A stretch of 64,000 nt of DNA from Moorella sp. Hama-1 (GCF_023734095.1 NZ_AP024620.1:1546501-1610500), one strand, 5' to 3'; shown: positions 25,864 to 36,870, counted from the first letter of the stretch. The notes: a model not told the origin generated them from the letters alone. Program-made: numbers and translations.

Positions 25864-25986
25864 TTTTCCCCTGCCCCTTTAGCCCCTTTAGATTATAAAA
25901 GTGACTCCCGGCAGCGAGCCGGCTTAGTCTATCGTGTGAAACCTGTCTGTTTGAGTCCTCTACCAGCCGGGAACGGCAACCGTAAT

Positions 25987-27033
25987 CTACAGTACAATCT
26001 CCAGAATCCGGTCTTCATCCGGCGGCAGGGAAACAGGTTCAGCCACCTGTTTGATGGCGATGTTCGGGTCCTTCAACCCATGCCCCGTTAAAACACAGAC
26101 TACCTGGTCGTCCCGACGGAAGTAGCCTTTCTTAACGTATTTGAGCACCCCGGCCAGGGAGGAAGCCGAGGCCGGTTCGGCGAAGATACCCTCGGAAGTG
26201 GCTAGGAGGTGCTGGGCGGCCAGGATCTCGTCGTCGCTGACGCAGTCGATAAAGCCGCTGGAGTCCCTGGTCGCCCGGACGGCCGGTTGCCAGCTGGCCG
26301 GATTGCCGATGCGAATGGCGGTGGCGACGGTTTCGGGATTGGGTACCACTTCGCCCCGGACAATGGGAGCGGCGCCCTCGGCCTGGAAGCCGATCATCCT
26401 GGGCAGGGCATGACTGCGGCCGGCCTGGTAATACTCGTTGAAGCCCTTCCAGTAGGCGGTTATATTGCCGGCGTTGCCCACCGGGATGGCCAGGTAGTCC
26501 GGCGCTTCCCCGAGGACGTCACAGACCTCGAAGGCGGCCGTTTTTTGCCCTTCAATACGGAAGGGATTGATGGAATTGACCAGGGTAATAGGGTGCTTGG
26601 CGGTGATGCTCCGGACCAGGGCCAGGGCATCGTCAAAATTGCCCTGGATAGCTATGACCCTGGCCCCGTAAAAAAGGGCCTGGGCGAGTTTCCCCAGGGC
26701 GATATTACCCTCGGGGATGAGGACGCTACACTTTAAGCCGCACCGGGCGGCGTAGGCCGCCGCTGAGGCTGAGGTGTTGCCCGTGGAAGCGCACATAATA
26801 GCCCGGGAACCGGCCTCCATGGCTTTAGCCACGGCCATGACCATGCCCCGGTCCTTAAAGGAACCGCTGGGGTTGAGTCCCTCGTATTTAAAGTAAAGTT
26901 TCAACCCCAGTTCCCGGGAGAGATTCCCGGCGGCAATAAGGGGGGTATTCCCCTCCTGTAAAGTAATCAAGGGAGTCTCCTCCGTCACCGGCAGAAACTC
27001 CCGGTAAGCACGAATAACTCCGGGCCAGTTCAC
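25987..27033 (-). CDS. thrC: Threonine synthase
   Basis: This 348-residue PLP enzyme turns O-phosphohomoserine into threonine. The PLP lysine is in GSFKDRGM (about 57-64). [17 protein letters not shown] and the phosphate-binding [14 protein letters not shown] follow. The start is a GTG at 27033 behind GGAGGAG, and it overlaps the TGA of hom, so the two are coupled. Its size is that of the short, S-adenosylmethionine-independent bacterial class. Confidence 0.94.
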   Translation of the reverse strand: MNWPGVIRAYREFLPVTEETPLITLQEGNTPLIAAGNLSRELGLKLYFKYEGLNPSGSFKDRGMVMAVAKAMEAGSRAIMCASTGNTSASAAAYAARCGLKCSVLIPEGNIALGKLAQALFYGARVIAIQGNFDDALALVRSITAKHPITLVNSINPFRIEGQKTAAFEVCDVLGEAPDYLAIPVGNAGNITAYWKGFNEYYQAGRSHALPRMIGFQAEGAAPIVRGEVVPNPETVATAIRIGNPASWQPAVRATRDSSGFIDCVSDDEILAAQHLLATSEGIFAEPASASSLAGVLKYVKKGYFRRDDQVVCVLTGHGLKDPNIAIKQVAEPVSLPPDEDRILEIVL

Positions 27034-28325
27034 CTGGCGTCTCCTCCTTCAACCCTTATTACACTGGCTATTTCTTTGACTACCGGCAGGTTACCAAGGA
27101 TCCCCAGGGCCTCCCGGACATTCTTCTCGCGCACGCGGTGGGTGATGAGCACCAGCTCCGCCAGGTCGCCGAGCATACGCTCCTGGATGACCGAGGCCAG
27201 GCTGACCTCCTGCTCACCAAAGATCCCGGCTATGGCGGCCAGGACTCCCGGCCGGTCGACAACTACCAGACGCAGGTAATATTTCGTAATTATGGCTCCC
27301 ATGGGTTTCAGGGGTTTATCATAAAAACAGGTACAGGAAATACGGCCCCGGTCGTGATGCTGGAGGTTGCGGGCCGCTTCTATGATGTCCCCCACCACGG
27401 CGCTGGCAGTGGGCAGGGAACCGGCACCCCGGCCGTAGAACATGGTTTCCCCGACGGCGTCGCCCTCGACGAAGATGGCGTTAAAGACATCGCTGACGGC
27501 GGCCAGGGGGTGATGCAAGGGAACCAGGGCCGGGTGGACCCGGACCTCTATCCCCTCTTCGTCTTCCCGGGCGATACCCAGGAGTTTGATGGCGTAACCC
27601 ATATCCCGAGCATAATTAATGTCGTGGGAGGAAAGGTTACTAATGCCCTCCCGGTAGACCTCCGGGTAGGTAATGCGCGTGCTGAAGGCGATGGAAGCCA
27701 GGATGGCCATTTTGCGGGCGGCATCGTCGCCCGCAATATCAGCCGTAGGGTCGGCTTCGGCGTAGCCCAGGGACTGGGCTTCCTGCAGTACGTCAGCAAA
27801 GTCCCTGCCTTCGCGGCTCATTTTGGTGAGGATATAATTAGTGGTGCCATTAACAATCCCCATGACCTGGCGGATACGGTTGCCCGCCAGGCACTCCTTT
27901 AAAGGGCGGATAATGGGGATACCGCCGCCCACGCTGGCTTCAAAAAGGAGGTCGGCGCCGTGGGTTTCGGCGGCATCAAAAAGCTCCTTGCCATGAAGGG
28001 CGAGGAGGTCCTTGTTGGCCGTTACTACACTCTTTCCCCGGCGCAAGGCCTGGAGAATATACTCCCGGGCAGCCCCGGTGCCGCCCATAACCTCGACGAT
28101 GATGGAGATCTCTGGATCATTCAGGATGGTTTCCACTCCGGTGGTAAGCAGGGCCGGAGGAACATCCACCTGGCGAGGACGCTTTAAATCCCGGACCAGG
28201 ATGCGTTTAATATTTAAGGGCTGGCCCAGTTTCTGGGTAATAAGGGCTTTATTCTGTTCCAGCAGCTGGACGACACCGCTACCGACGGTACCCAGCCCCA
28301 GAAGGCCCAGGTTGATTGGTCCCAA
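27030..28325 (-). CDS. hom: Homoserine dehydrogenase
   Basis: This enzyme of about 431 residues reduces aspartate semialdehyde to homoserine. The Rossmann motif is [13 protein letters not shown] near the N-terminus. Catalytic-domain segments are [20 protein letters not shown] and [19 protein letters not shown]. An ACT domain ends the protein (about 350-430). I choose the TTG at 28325 ([10 protein letters not shown]) because GGGAGGG lies eight bases before it. The longer frame from a TTG at 28382 would overlap metX and has no good ribosome binding site. Confidence 0.93.
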   Translation of the reverse strand: MGPINLGLLGLGTVGSGVVQLLEQNKALITQKLGQPLNIKRILVRDLKRPRQVDVPPALLTTGVETILNDPEISIIVEVMGGTGAAREYILQALRRGKSVVTANKDLLALHGKELFDAAETHGADLLFEASVGGGIPIIRPLKECLAGNRIRQVMGIVNGTTNYILTKMSREGRDFADVLQEAQSLGYAEADPTADIAGDDAARKMAILASIAFSTRITYPEVYREGISNLSSHDINYARDMGYAIKLLGIAREDEEGIEVRVHPALVPLHHPLAAVSDVFNAIFVEGDAVGETMFYGRGAGSLPTASAVVGDIIEAARNLQHHDRGRISCTCFYDKPLKPMGAIITKYYLRLVVVDRPGVLAAIAGIFGEQEVSLASVIQERMLGDLAELVLITHRVREKNVREALGILGNLPVVKEIASVIRVEGGDAR

Positions 28326-28356
28326 CTCAGCTTCCCTCCCTTTATACCCCTCAATT

Positions 28357-29514
28357 TTACCGTATACCCGCCCGATGGGCAATACTTTTTTCAGCAGCCA
28401 GGTCCGGGCGCAGTTCCCGGAGAAAAGGTTGGATAATAGCTGCCAGCTGGTTAAATTCGATCAGGAAGGCATCGTGGCCGTAGGGGGAATCAATCTCCGC
28501 GTAACAGGCCTGGCCGCCGCCGTCGTTAATCATCTGGACAATCTCCTCTACCTGGTAGGGAGGAAAGAGGAAATCGCTGGAAATACCTATCCCCAGGCAG
28601 GGGCAGGGGAAGTCCCGCCAGACCTCTTTATAGCTCCCCCGGCCCTGGCTGACGTCATGGAGGTCCACGGCCTTGGTCAGGTACAGGTAAGAATTGGCGT
28701 CAAAACGTTCCACCAGCTTTTTACCCTGGTAGGCCAGGTAGCTCTCAACTTCAAACTGCCCTTCCAGATGAAAAAACTTCTGCGGGTCCACCAGGGTGCG
28801 ACCAAACTTCATAGTCCAGGAAGGGTCGCTTTTATAGGTAATAATGCCGATGCGCCGGGCCAGGGCCAGTCCCTGCCGGGGGCCGCTGCTGCCGTAGTAG
28901 TTACCTCCCTGCCAGCCGGGGTCGGCGTAAATGGCCTCCCGCTGGACGTTATGAAAGGCGATCTGCATGGGCGTTGTCCGGCCGCAGGCGGCAATGGGAA
29001 TAATGGAATCCAGCATCTGGGGATAGAGAAATCCCCATTCCAGGACCTGCATCCCGCCCATGGAACCGCCGATGGCTGTTACCAGGCGCTTTACCCCCAG
29101 GTAATCGAGGAGGATTTTTTGCGCCCGCACCATATCGCGAATGGTAATAGTCGGGAAATCTATACCATAGGGCCTGCCGGTGGCCGGGTTGGTACTGGCT
29201 GGCCCGGTGGTGCCGTAGCAACTGCCCAGGACGTTGGCACAGACGATAAAATAGCGCCGGGTATCCAGAGCTCGCCCCGGCCCTACCAGGGGATCCCACC
29301 AGCCTGGTTGCCGCTCTTCCGGGTGGTTGCGGCCGGCAATATGGGCGTTCCCGGTGAGGGCGTGAAGGACCAGGATGGCATTGTCCCCCCGGGTGTTCAG
29401 CTCCCCATAGGTCTCGTAGGCTATGGTAAGGGGGCCTAAGAAGGCCCCGCTTTCCAATTGCAAGGATTCCGGCCACTGGTACAACCGGGTTGTGACGATA
29501 CCTACGCCATCCAT
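28357..29514 (-). CDS. metX: Homoserine O-acetyltransferase
   Basis: This 385-residue alpha/beta hydrolase transfers an acetyl (or succinyl) group from CoA to homoserine. The catalytic serine is in GGSMGG (about 149-154), Asp in SSDFLFPP (about 320) and His in SPYGHDAFL (about 354). LHALTGNAH and NVLGSCYGTTGP are MetX hallmarks. The ATG at 29514 lies four bases after metY. Acetyl versus succinyl preference cannot be fixed by eye. Confidence 0.93.
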   Translation of the reverse strand: MDGVGIVTTRLYQWPESLQLESGAFLGPLTIAYETYGELNTRGDNAILVLHALTGNAHIAGRNHPEERQPGWWDPLVGPGRALDTRRYFIVCANVLGSCYGTTGPASTNPATGRPYGIDFPTITIRDMVRAQKILLDYLGVKRLVTAIGGSMGGMQVLEWGFLYPQMLDSIIPIAACGRTTPMQIAFHNVQREAIYADPGWQGGNYYGSSGPRQGLALARRIGIITYKSDPSWTMKFGRTLVDPQKFFHLEGQFEVESYLAYQGKKLVERFDANSYLYLTKAVDLHDVSQGRGSYKEVWRDFPCPCLGIGISSDFLFPPYQVEEIVQMINDGGGQACYAEIDSPYGHDAFLIEFNQLAAIIQPFLRELRPDLAAEKSIAHRAGIR

Positions 29515-29518
29515 CCGG

Positions 29519-30892
<1,374 letters not shown>

Positions 30893-30900
30893 TTACCCCC

Positions 30901-31017
30901 CTTATCTCTCAGGGCTTTTTAGCCCTGCAGGAATTGGCACCTGTCGCCCCCGAAAAACCGGGACAGCGGGTTGCCGGGCTTCATCGGGCCAGTCCCTCCA
31001 CCGCTCTTGATAAGAGT
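30901..31017 (-). ncRNA. SAM-I (S-box) riboswitch aptamer
   Basis: On the minus strand the sequence matches the S-box core: CTTATC (P1 5' side), AGAGCGGTGGAGGGACTGGC, CCGATGAAGCCCGGCAACC, GGTGCCAATTCCTGCAG and GAGATAAGG (P1 3' side). It precedes a terminator and metY-metX-hom-thrC. By family knowledge it binds S-adenosylmethionine and represses the downstream genes. Confidence 0.96.
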
Positions 31018-31091
31018 TTAATTCCTTTATTAAGTTCCAGCCAGCTTGTTATACAATATACCCCTTGTAGAAATCCCTGTCAAGAGTTTTT

Positions 31092-31835
31092 TTAAGCCTT
31101 CCAGGCAGCCTCTACCTGCTCCTCGACGTCTTCCAGGTGGTGCAACATGGCGGTAGCAGCTGCCTCAGCGTCCCGGCGCAGGATGGCCTGGACTATTTCG
31201 TAATGCTCATCCACCGAGCGTTCCCCCCGGCCGGGAATGGCCAGGCTGCGGGAGCGGCTGTCGGCCAGAAGGTCGAGCATACTGTGCATTAACCTTACCA
31301 GGACGGTATTACCGGTAGCCTGGGCCAGGCGGTAATGGAAGTTGCTGTCATGGCCGGCCAGGAGGGAAAGACGCCCGCTCCGCAACCGCCCCAGCTGCTC
31401 CCTGGTTGTCGTAACCATAGAAGCCAGTTCCTGGATAGCGCTCTGACTCCCCCTTTCGGCTACCCAGCGGGCCGTCTGGGGCTCCAGAACTTTGCGCACC
31501 TCAAAGAGATCCAGGACGGTATCCTGGTTGACGGGCAGGTGGCTGGCAAAACGCTTTAAGTACTCATCGGGGTCCTGCTCGCTGATGAAGGCTCCCTGGC
31601 CGTGGCGGATGCTCACCAGGCCTTCGACTGCCAGCATCTTGAGGGCCTCCCGGACGGAAGTCCGGCTCACCCCCAGCATCTCGGCCAGCTCCCGTTCCGC
31701 CGGCAGGCGGTCGCCGGGACTCATTTTACCCTCAAAGATGCTTTTTTTAATTTCATCTACCACCCGGTTATAGACACTCTTCGGGTTGCGGTTGATGGGT
31801 TGGAACAATTTCTCATCTGTCAGGTTATTGCGCAA
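31092..31835 (-). CDS. GntR family regulator, FadR subgroup (FCD domain)
   Basis: This 247-residue regulator has a winged helix (about 20-85, with RLPAERELAEMLGVSRTSVR) and an alpha-helical FCD ligand domain (about 95-240) with the metal-ligand-like histidines in HDSNFHYRLA and DEHYEIV. Such proteins respond to organic acids or related metabolites. The start is probably the TTG at 31835, behind GGAGAGG. It follows the corrinoid gene and may control the methyltransferase cluster. It is not part of the methionine operon, which starts after it. Confidence 0.88.
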   Translation of the reverse strand: MRNNLTDEKLFQPINRNPKSVYNRVVDEIKKSIFEGKMSPGDRLPAERELAEMLGVSRTSVREALKMLAVEGLVSIRHGQGAFISEQDPDEYLKRFASHLPVNQDTVLDLFEVRKVLEPQTARWVAERGSQSAIQELASMVTTTREQLGRLRSGRLSLLAGHDSNFHYRLAQATGNTVLVRLMHSMLDLLADSRSRSLAIPGRGERSVDEHYEIVQAILRRDAEAAATAMLHHLEDVEEQVEAAWKA

Positions 31836-31954
31836 AGGTACCTCTCCTACCCATGGACAAGTGGTCCTACTTCTTATTCAATTCTACCATATCCGGCGGT
31901 AAGATAAAAGGGTAGGACAGGGTGCTTTTAGAGATATCCACCCAACTGGTTCAT

Positions 31955-32617
31955 TTATTCGCTGCCGGCAATTTTTTTCCTGCCGTCTTCTCGTAACCAG
32001 CGGCGGCAGATGGCTACCCCCTCCCCGGCTTCCCGGACCCAGGCGTCGGCGCCAACGTACTGGCAGACACGTTCATTGACCAGGCCGCCGATGAGGACCT
32101 TTACCGGGGCCGTGCTTTCCACCAGGTGCATCAGGTGAACGGTGCGGCGCATGGCCTCAAAGGAAGAAGTCAACAGGGCCGAGAGGCCCAGAACCCGGGC
32201 ACCAGTTTTCTGGAGTATTGCTAAAAAGACGTCCGGTGGTATATCTACTCCGGCATCATAGACCCGAAAACCTTCGCAACGCAGTAGGGAGATAGTAATA
32301 TTTTTGCCGATGTCGTGAATATCCCCTTCAACTGTACCAAAGACAATATCTGCTTTGGCTGGTTCTTGCATATCAGCAAGGGGTGCTTTCAGAAAAGGTT
32401 CGATAAGTTTCAGGGCTTCCCGGAAAATCTCCGCCGACATCACTAGATCGCTCAAAAAATACTCGCCATTTGCATAAAGCTCGCCAACTATATTCAATCC
32501 CCTACGACATTCTTCTACAATTGCCAGGGGTGCTTGCCCGACAGCAAGACTGTGGCTGACGAGTTCCAGTACCTTTTTTTCCTCCAATTTTCCCATGGCC
32601 TGGGCTAAAAGGCTCAC
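31955..32617 (-). CDS. Corrinoid methyl-carrier protein (MtaC/MtvC type, first)
   Basis: This cobalamin-binding protein of about 220 residues has an N-terminal helical cap (about 1-85) and a B12 domain with GDIHDIGKNI, whose His is the lower cobalt ligand, followed by SALLTSS and IGGLV. It would carry a methyl group between a substrate methyltransferase and a pterin methyltransferase. I prefer the GTG at 32617, eight bases after GGAGG, over the GTG at 32626. It is encoded after the UTRA regulator. Confidence 0.92.
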   Translation of the reverse strand: MSLLAQAMGKLEEKKVLELVSHSLAVGQAPLAIVEECRRGLNIVGELYANGEYFLSDLVMSAEIFREALKLIEPFLKAPLADMQEPAKADIVFGTVEGDIHDIGKNITISLLRCEGFRVYDAGVDIPPDVFLAILQKTGARVLGLSALLTSSFEAMRRTVHLMHLVESTAPVKVLIGGLVNERVCQYVGADAWVREAGEGVAICRRWLREDGRKKIAGSE

Positions 32618-32646
32618 ACTGTCCACCTCCAGACTTTTAGTATCAA

Positions 32647-33378
32647 TTAGAAAACCGGCGGCTGGGAACTCAACTGGTACCTGTCACCGCGATACAGGCA
32701 CCATCCCCATCCAACTGGCCTCTCCATATTATCAAAAAGGATTTGTTCCAGTAAAAAGGCCGGCGTTCCCGGAGCAACGCGCAGGGCCCGGGCTTCTTCT
32801 TCATTTAGAACCGTCACCTGCAGGGTCATCTGGCTGCTCACCGGCAGGACTTCGGCGTGTTTTTCCACCATTTCCGGTAGTGCCTGGTACTGGAGCTCGT
32901 TCTCAAGGATTGGCCGGCCACGATCATAGCGCAGGTACTTACGGTCGTAAGCCATTGGCTCGCCATCAGCCAGGAGGGAGCGGCGAATATACAGTACCTT
33001 CTCTCCTGCCGGCAACTGGAGTTTGGTTGCCGCCTTTTCAGGGGCTGGCACCAGCCTGGCCTCCATGAGGCGGACGCTGGAGCCAAAACCCCTGGCGGCC
33101 ATCTCCGTATGAAACTCTTCCATGACGAAAACTGCCCGGTCGAGGCGAGGGCGTGAGACAAAAGTACCCTTCCCCTGTTCGCTGTAAATCAACCCAGCCC
33201 GGGCCAGCTGGCTCAGGCTGCGGCGTACCGTCATCCGGCTGAGACCGTATTTTTCACTCAACTCCGCCTCTGAAGGGAGGGTATCGCCGGGACGGTATTG
33301 ACCGGATCTAATCTGCTGTTCAAGGATCTGCGCTAATTGATAATATGGCGGGACAAAGGAGTTTTTATCGATGATCAT
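32647..33378 (-). CDS. GntR family regulator with UTRA domain
   Basis: This 243-residue HutC-type regulator has an N-terminal winged helix with LPSEAELSEKYGLSRMTVRR (about 37-56) and GKGTFVSRPRL, then a UTRA sensor domain (about 85-240). It lies four bases after the DUF1638 gene and before the corrinoid gene, in the methyltransferase cluster. It probably senses the methylated substrate or a product. The ligand is unknown. Confidence 0.9.
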   Translation of the reverse strand: MIIDKNSFVPPYYQLAQILEQQIRSGQYRPGDTLPSEAELSEKYGLSRMTVRRSLSQLARAGLIYSEQGKGTFVSRPRLDRAVFVMEEFHTEMAARGFGSSVRLMEARLVPAPEKAATKLQLPAGEKVLYIRRSLLADGEPMAYDRKYLRYDRGRPILENELQYQALPEMVEKHAEVLPVSSQMTLQVTVLNEEEARALRVAPGTPAFLLEQILFDNMERPVGWGWCLYRGDRYQLSSQPPVF

Positions 33379-33381
33379 TTC

Positions 33382-34104
33382 TCATTTTTCACCTGCCTCT
33401 AGGTTCCAGAAAGCTGTAGTAGAAATTTTTTGCCGTGGTTCCACTTTTAAAAAGTTATTATCCCAGGGACCCTGGATCAACCTTTGCAGGTAAAGGCTGT
33501 TCCCCCGATATACATTAAAAGTTAACCCCATGTTTACAGCTAATTGCCGGGCCATTGCCAGGGCCCCGGGGTTTAACGACTGGGAAGAGGCAGCGCCAGG
33601 GTTAACTTGTAGTTCTGTCCCGGCGGAGCAGGTGCCCTGCCCGAAGTCTGTTTCGATAAAAACAAGATTTTGATAATGATTATAAAGCTGTTTCAAGATC
33701 CAGCGACCGCGCTCTTCTCCATAGCGCTCCAAGCAATGCTGGTATTCCCGCACTATATTTTCTTCTCCGGCCAGCCATCCTGATGATAAAAAGTAGGTGC
33801 CCGCCGGCCATCCTCCCCTTGCCGCGACGGATCCTAAAAGCAAGGGAATGCAGTCATCAACCTTAGGAATGATGACGGGGCAGGGACCAGCATGCAGGCC
33901 GTCCAATGCCCCGCCGCAGAGCCCATAACCCAGGAGGACAAAATCATAATCAACAGCAGCGTCAATTGCTTCCTGGAGGGCCTGCCGCAGTCTTTCTGGA
34001 GAACGATGCAAACCCTGATCGAGAAAAAGCAGCTCTTCACGACCGGTGGCCAGGGAACGTAGCTCCTCTTCCATGACCCGGCAAGCGATAATCAGGCTGC
34101 GCAA
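33382..34104 (-). CDS. DUF1638 family protein
   Basis: This 240-residue protein of unknown biochemical role belongs to the DUF1638 family. Visible conserved stretches are LIIACRVMEEEL at the N-terminus, DFVLLGYGLCGGALDGL (about 55-71), and VIIPKVDDCIPLLLGS. Cys residues in the first two could bind metal. The family is often found near corrinoid methyltransferases, as here. The start is a TTG at 34104 behind GGAGGCAATTTT, contributed by the dispersed repeat. It starts a group with the UTRA regulator and the first corrinoid protein. Confidence 0.82.
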   Translation of the reverse strand: MRSLIIACRVMEEELRSLATGREELLFLDQGLHRSPERLRQALQEAIDAAVDYDFVLLGYGLCGGALDGLHAGPCPVIIPKVDDCIPLLLGSVAARGGWPAGTYFLSSGWLAGEENIVREYQHCLERYGEERGRWILKQLYNHYQNLVFIETDFGQGTCSAGTELQVNPGAASSQSLNPGALAMARQLAVNMGLTFNVYRGNSLYLQRLIQGPWDNNFLKVEPRQKISTTAFWNLEAGEK

Positions 34105-34107
34105 AAA

Positions 34108-34285
34108 ATTGCCTCCTCCGAAATAAGATGTGTGAGGTGGGAGGTGAGATGTGGGAGGCTCGTCGAAACTGGCTGCGCCAGTTTCAGATTAAAACTTGCC
34201 CGCCTCTCATTTCTTTCCTTCGTTGGTGGTGATCCGCCACCATGGTCGGCTCCTCCACAAATAGGGTTCTGCCAAATCAGGCGGT
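34108..34285 (-). repeat. Dispersed leader repeat, module A copy before the DUF1638 gene
   Basis: This is a complete module A with the hairpin at 34165-34185 (loop of three bases), CU-rich tracts and terminal TTCGGAGGAGG, followed directly by the TTG start. The variant GCCACCATGGTCGG replaces the usual CCCCATGAGGGG hairpin. That change also keeps a short inverted repeat. Confidence 0.8.
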
Positions 34286-34399
34286 AATAGCTGTCAATAG
34301 AATTATAGATTCAGAAGCAGCCCGGTCTCCGTATCCCCCAGGAGCCGGAAAACGGGCAACGCGAACTGTTGTCGCGGGAGAAACAGCATGGGCAATGAT
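34286..34399. other. Short gap downstream of the second UroD-type gene
   Basis: I see no gene here. A TTGACA on the minus strand near 34300 has no -10 box at a usable distance. No strong terminator after the UroD-type gene is visible. Confidence 0.3.
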
Positions 34400-35716
34400 T
34401 TAGGAGTAGCTGCCGAATTCCCGGGCGGATTCTATTAACGCCCGCAGGTTTTCCGGCTTTATTTTATCGATTACCGCTCCGGAGCCCAGTATAAAACCTC
34501 CGTCCTTACCGGCAGTTTTTATTAACTGCTTGCAGTATTCTTTTATTTCTTCCGGTGTTCCAAGGGTTAACAGGGTAATGGGCACATTGCCGGAGATACA
34601 GGCTATGTCCCCCAGGATTTCTTTAGCCCTGACCATATCGGTGTCGTCAAACAGCCATACAGTTTTTCCCTTCGGCAGATCGCTAATGATTTCTAAACGG
34701 GAATTATAGCCGCCTTCGGCAAACAGGAAAGGTACCAGCCCTTCTTCAATTAAGCCAGTAATAACTTTCTTTAACGTCGGCCAGTAAAAAGTTCTATACT
34801 GCTTATCCGACAGGAAGCCGTCGGCACCTTTATGGAGAGGTATAAATACTAGCGGGTGGCCGGCGGCCTTGGCCGCAGCAACACCCATCCTAATGGCGAG
34901 GGGGGTCACGGCGTCAAGGGCCTCCAGCAGTTTCTCGGGTTGTCTGTACATATCCAGCATGATCCCACGGGTACCCCTGAGGGTGTCGCCGAGGATATCA
35001 AAGGGAGCCTTGCTAACCCCTCCTAGAAAGGCAGGAAACCCCTGCCCTTGAAGCGCCTGATCCACAGTACGCAGCATATTGACCCAACGGCGAACCTCAT
35101 TCCCCGCAGCAAAAAGGGCCTTAAAAGCCTCCTGTACCTCGGTCAACCCGAAGGGGAGGAAACTGCCGCAGGTCATCACTATTTCCACGACGTCGGTGAG
35201 GGGGGCTAATTTTTCGAAGGGTTTAAGGGCGCCAAAGATGCGGGGGAGGTAAATCCTGACCCAAAAATCGGAAGGATCTTGAATCAAAGCATTATATTCA
35301 TCGGCTTTCATATACTCAGCCTCAAGGCACTGATAAGATGTATCCAGAGGGGTACCGTGGCCTGGCCATTTATATAATTTATAGTCGAGGATTTCAAAAA
35401 ATCTGCCTGGCGGATCCAGGAAGGGGCCTATATAGGCATCTGGTGCAAAATCCAGAACATATTTTTTCCAGGCCGCTGCCGCCCTATCATAATCATACAT
35501 TGCTCCCTTAACCGTCATTCCGTCGTAGTAAGCAGGGAAAAAACCCGTAATTGGGCATACCGGCACTCGATCCGGCACTTTCTGTAATTGAACAGCGGCT
35601 TCTAGCCGGCTTACCCTTTCTCTATAAGCCTTTTCCGCTTCCGGGCTAACAAAATGGATGCCCTGGCCCGAAAGCCATGAAGCGAACATTCGCTCCTGCT
35701 TTTCTTCCGGCGTCAT
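34400..35716 (-). CDS. UroD-family corrinoid-dependent methyltransferase (second)
   Basis: This protein of about 438 residues belongs to the uroporphyrinogen decarboxylase superfamily used by O-demethylases and related systems to move a methyl group from a substrate to a corrinoid protein. It shares with the first copy the pattern FIPLHKGADGFLS, then FLFAEGGYNSRLE and GNVPITLLTLGTPEEIK. The canonical UroD arginine-rich N-terminus is missing, so haem synthesis is unlikely. The start is the ATG at 35716 behind a G-rich ribosome binding site. The palindrome TAACATGTTA lies upstream near 35758-35767. The substrate is unknown. Confidence 0.87.
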   Translation of the reverse strand: MTPEEKQERMFASWLSGQGIHFVSPEAEKAYRERVSRLEAAVQLQKVPDRVPVCPITGFFPAYYDGMTVKGAMYDYDRAAAAWKKYVLDFAPDAYIGPFLDPPGRFFEILDYKLYKWPGHGTPLDTSYQCLEAEYMKADEYNALIQDPSDFWVRIYLPRIFGALKPFEKLAPLTDVVEIVMTCGSFLPFGLTEVQEAFKALFAAGNEVRRWVNMLRTVDQALQGQGFPAFLGGVSKAPFDILGDTLRGTRGIMLDMYRQPEKLLEALDAVTPLAIRMGVAAAKAAGHPLVFIPLHKGADGFLSDKQYRTFYWPTLKKVITGLIEEGLVPFLFAEGGYNSRLEIISDLPKGKTVWLFDDTDMVRAKEILGDIACISGNVPITLLTLGTPEEIKEYCKQLIKTAGKDGGFILGSGAVIDKIKPENLRALIESAREFGSYS

Positions 35717-35950
35717 TATTTTCCCCCCCGTCCCGAAAAGCAAAAAATCTATAATAACATGTTACAATTAAATTTTATTTAAAGCAATGCCTGCCTTTGC
35801 CAACTTGCTGCCCCTTGCCCCTTGGAAACACGGGTGCGAGGCTCCATGTCAAGGGCGACCGCAAAAAAATGTTCTGCCCACACGAAACAGCGAAGAACCA
35901 ATAAACCTGAGAACTGTAAAAAATTTCCCCATGAATACGATATAAATATA
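35717..35950. other. Intergenic leader of the second UroD-type gene
   Basis: No gene is supported here. On the minus strand the AT-rich segment near 35744-35775 with palindrome TAACATGTTA and TATTATAGAT could be a promoter/operator for the UroD-type gene. The rest shows no recognisable element. Confidence 0.35.
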
Positions 35951-35977
35951 AAAAAGAGAGGCCATTTTTCAGGCCCC
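35951..35977 (-). terminator. Terminator after the second corrinoid gene
   Basis: On the minus strand GGGGCC-TGAAAAAT-GGCCTC (one wobble pair) is followed by TCTTTTTTA. It ends the upstream methyltransferase unit, so the gene at 34400-35716 is transcribed separately or by read-through. Confidence 0.7.
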
Positions 35978-36012
35978 ATCCCTTATCATTGTCAACTTTC
36001 CATGCATAAGCA

Positions 36013-36636
36013 CTATGCTCTGAAAACTTCCGCTGCCACCTTAACTCCATCGGTGGCCGTGATAGCATAATAATCGGCTCCTACATGGTTTTTGACGGTT
36101 TCATCTATATAGTTACCTCCAATGACCACCCTGGTGTCCAGACCTGCACCCCGGATCGCTTCGATGGTTTCTTTCATCGCCTCCTGGCAGCTGGTTAAGA
36201 GCACGCTCATGCCTACCAGGGGCGCCTTAGTTTCCTGCAGGGCCTCAACAAACTTTTCCTTCGGCACGTCCACTCCCAGGTCGACCACTTTATACCCGGC
36301 CCCTTTTAGCAGCATGATGACTATATTCTTGCCCAGGTCGTGGATATCTCCTTTCACTGTACCGATGACTATTGTTCCTTTGTGATCTCCACTCTCTCCG
36401 CCCAGGCGTGGTTCCAGGATATCCATAGCGCCTTTCATTATCTCGCCGGCCATAATTAATTCACTCAGGAAATACTCCCCCGACTCAAATAGGTTACCTA
36501 CTTCCACCATGCCTTCTTGCAAGGTTTTGACAATCTCCAGGGGCGCGACCCCACCCCCCAGGCGTTCTTTTACCTCCGCGAGTACCTGCTCCTCTTCTAA
36601 TTCTGCCATTGCCTTTGATAAAGTATCTGCTAGCAT
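36013..36636 (-). CDS. Corrinoid methyl-carrier protein (MtaC/MtvC type, second)
   Basis: This 207-residue cobalamin protein has a helical cap (about 1-85) and a B12-binding domain with the cobalt-ligand motif GDIHDLGKNIV (about 114-124), SVLLTSC and VIGGNYID. It resembles the corrinoid subunits of vanillate O-demethylase systems of acetogens. The ATG at 36636 follows TAGGAG. It follows the 57-residue small gene and precedes a terminator, so it closes the first transcription unit of the cluster. Confidence 0.93.
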   Translation of the reverse strand: MLADTLSKAMAELEEEQVLAEVKERLGGGVAPLEIVKTLQEGMVEVGNLFESGEYFLSELIMAGEIMKGAMDILEPRLGGESGDHKGTIVIGTVKGDIHDLGKNIVIMLLKGAGYKVVDLGVDVPKEKFVEALQETKAPLVGMSVLLTSCQEAMKETIEAIRGAGLDTRVVIGGNYIDETVKNHVGADYYAITATDGVKVAAEVFRA

Positions 36637-36679
36637 AAATACCTCACTCCTACTCTAAATAGTTAAATATTATTGCTGG

Positions 36680-36853
36680 CTAGCGCTGTACCCAGGACCA
36701 GATAAAGGCATAGGCAAAGGCCTCGAGTTTCTCCCATTCTTTTTTAACAATCTCCTCATTACCGGGGATTTCCCCCACTTCGTCTATCTTAACCTTCCAT
36801 GGCAAACAGGTACCGGCTTCCGGAACGAATGCTATTTGCTTTTTGTCCACCAT
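36680..36853 (-). CDS. Small uncharacterised protein (57 residues) in the methyltransferase operon
   Basis: The ATG at 36853 follows a strong AAAGGAGGGATAGTCG ribosome binding site and opens a frame ending at 36680. The protein starts MVDKKQIAFVPEAGTCLPWK, has an acidic/basic middle (VKIDEVGEIP, EEIVKKEWEKLEA) and ends FAYAFIWSWVQR. There is no membrane segment or signal peptide. It contains one Cys and three Trp. It sits 17 bases after the UroD-type gene and 43 bases before the corrinoid gene, in the same direction. I do not recognise it. A chaperone or subunit role for the methyltransferase is only a guess. Confidence 0.75.
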   Translation of the reverse strand: MVDKKQIAFVPEAGTCLPWKVKIDEVGEIPGNEEIVKKEWEKLEAFAYAFIWSWVQR

Positions 36854-36870
36854 CGACTATCCCTCCTTTT

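Noticed and set aside
25864-25986. tRNA or strong terminator between thrC and thrB
   Set aside because: The GC-rich inverted repeats do not form a cloverleaf and the T-rich part is too far from the stem.
35775-36068. Reading frame of 97 codons on the minus strand between the corrinoid and UroD-type genes
   Set aside because: It overlaps the end of the corrinoid gene in another frame, runs through the terminator and has no ribosome binding site.
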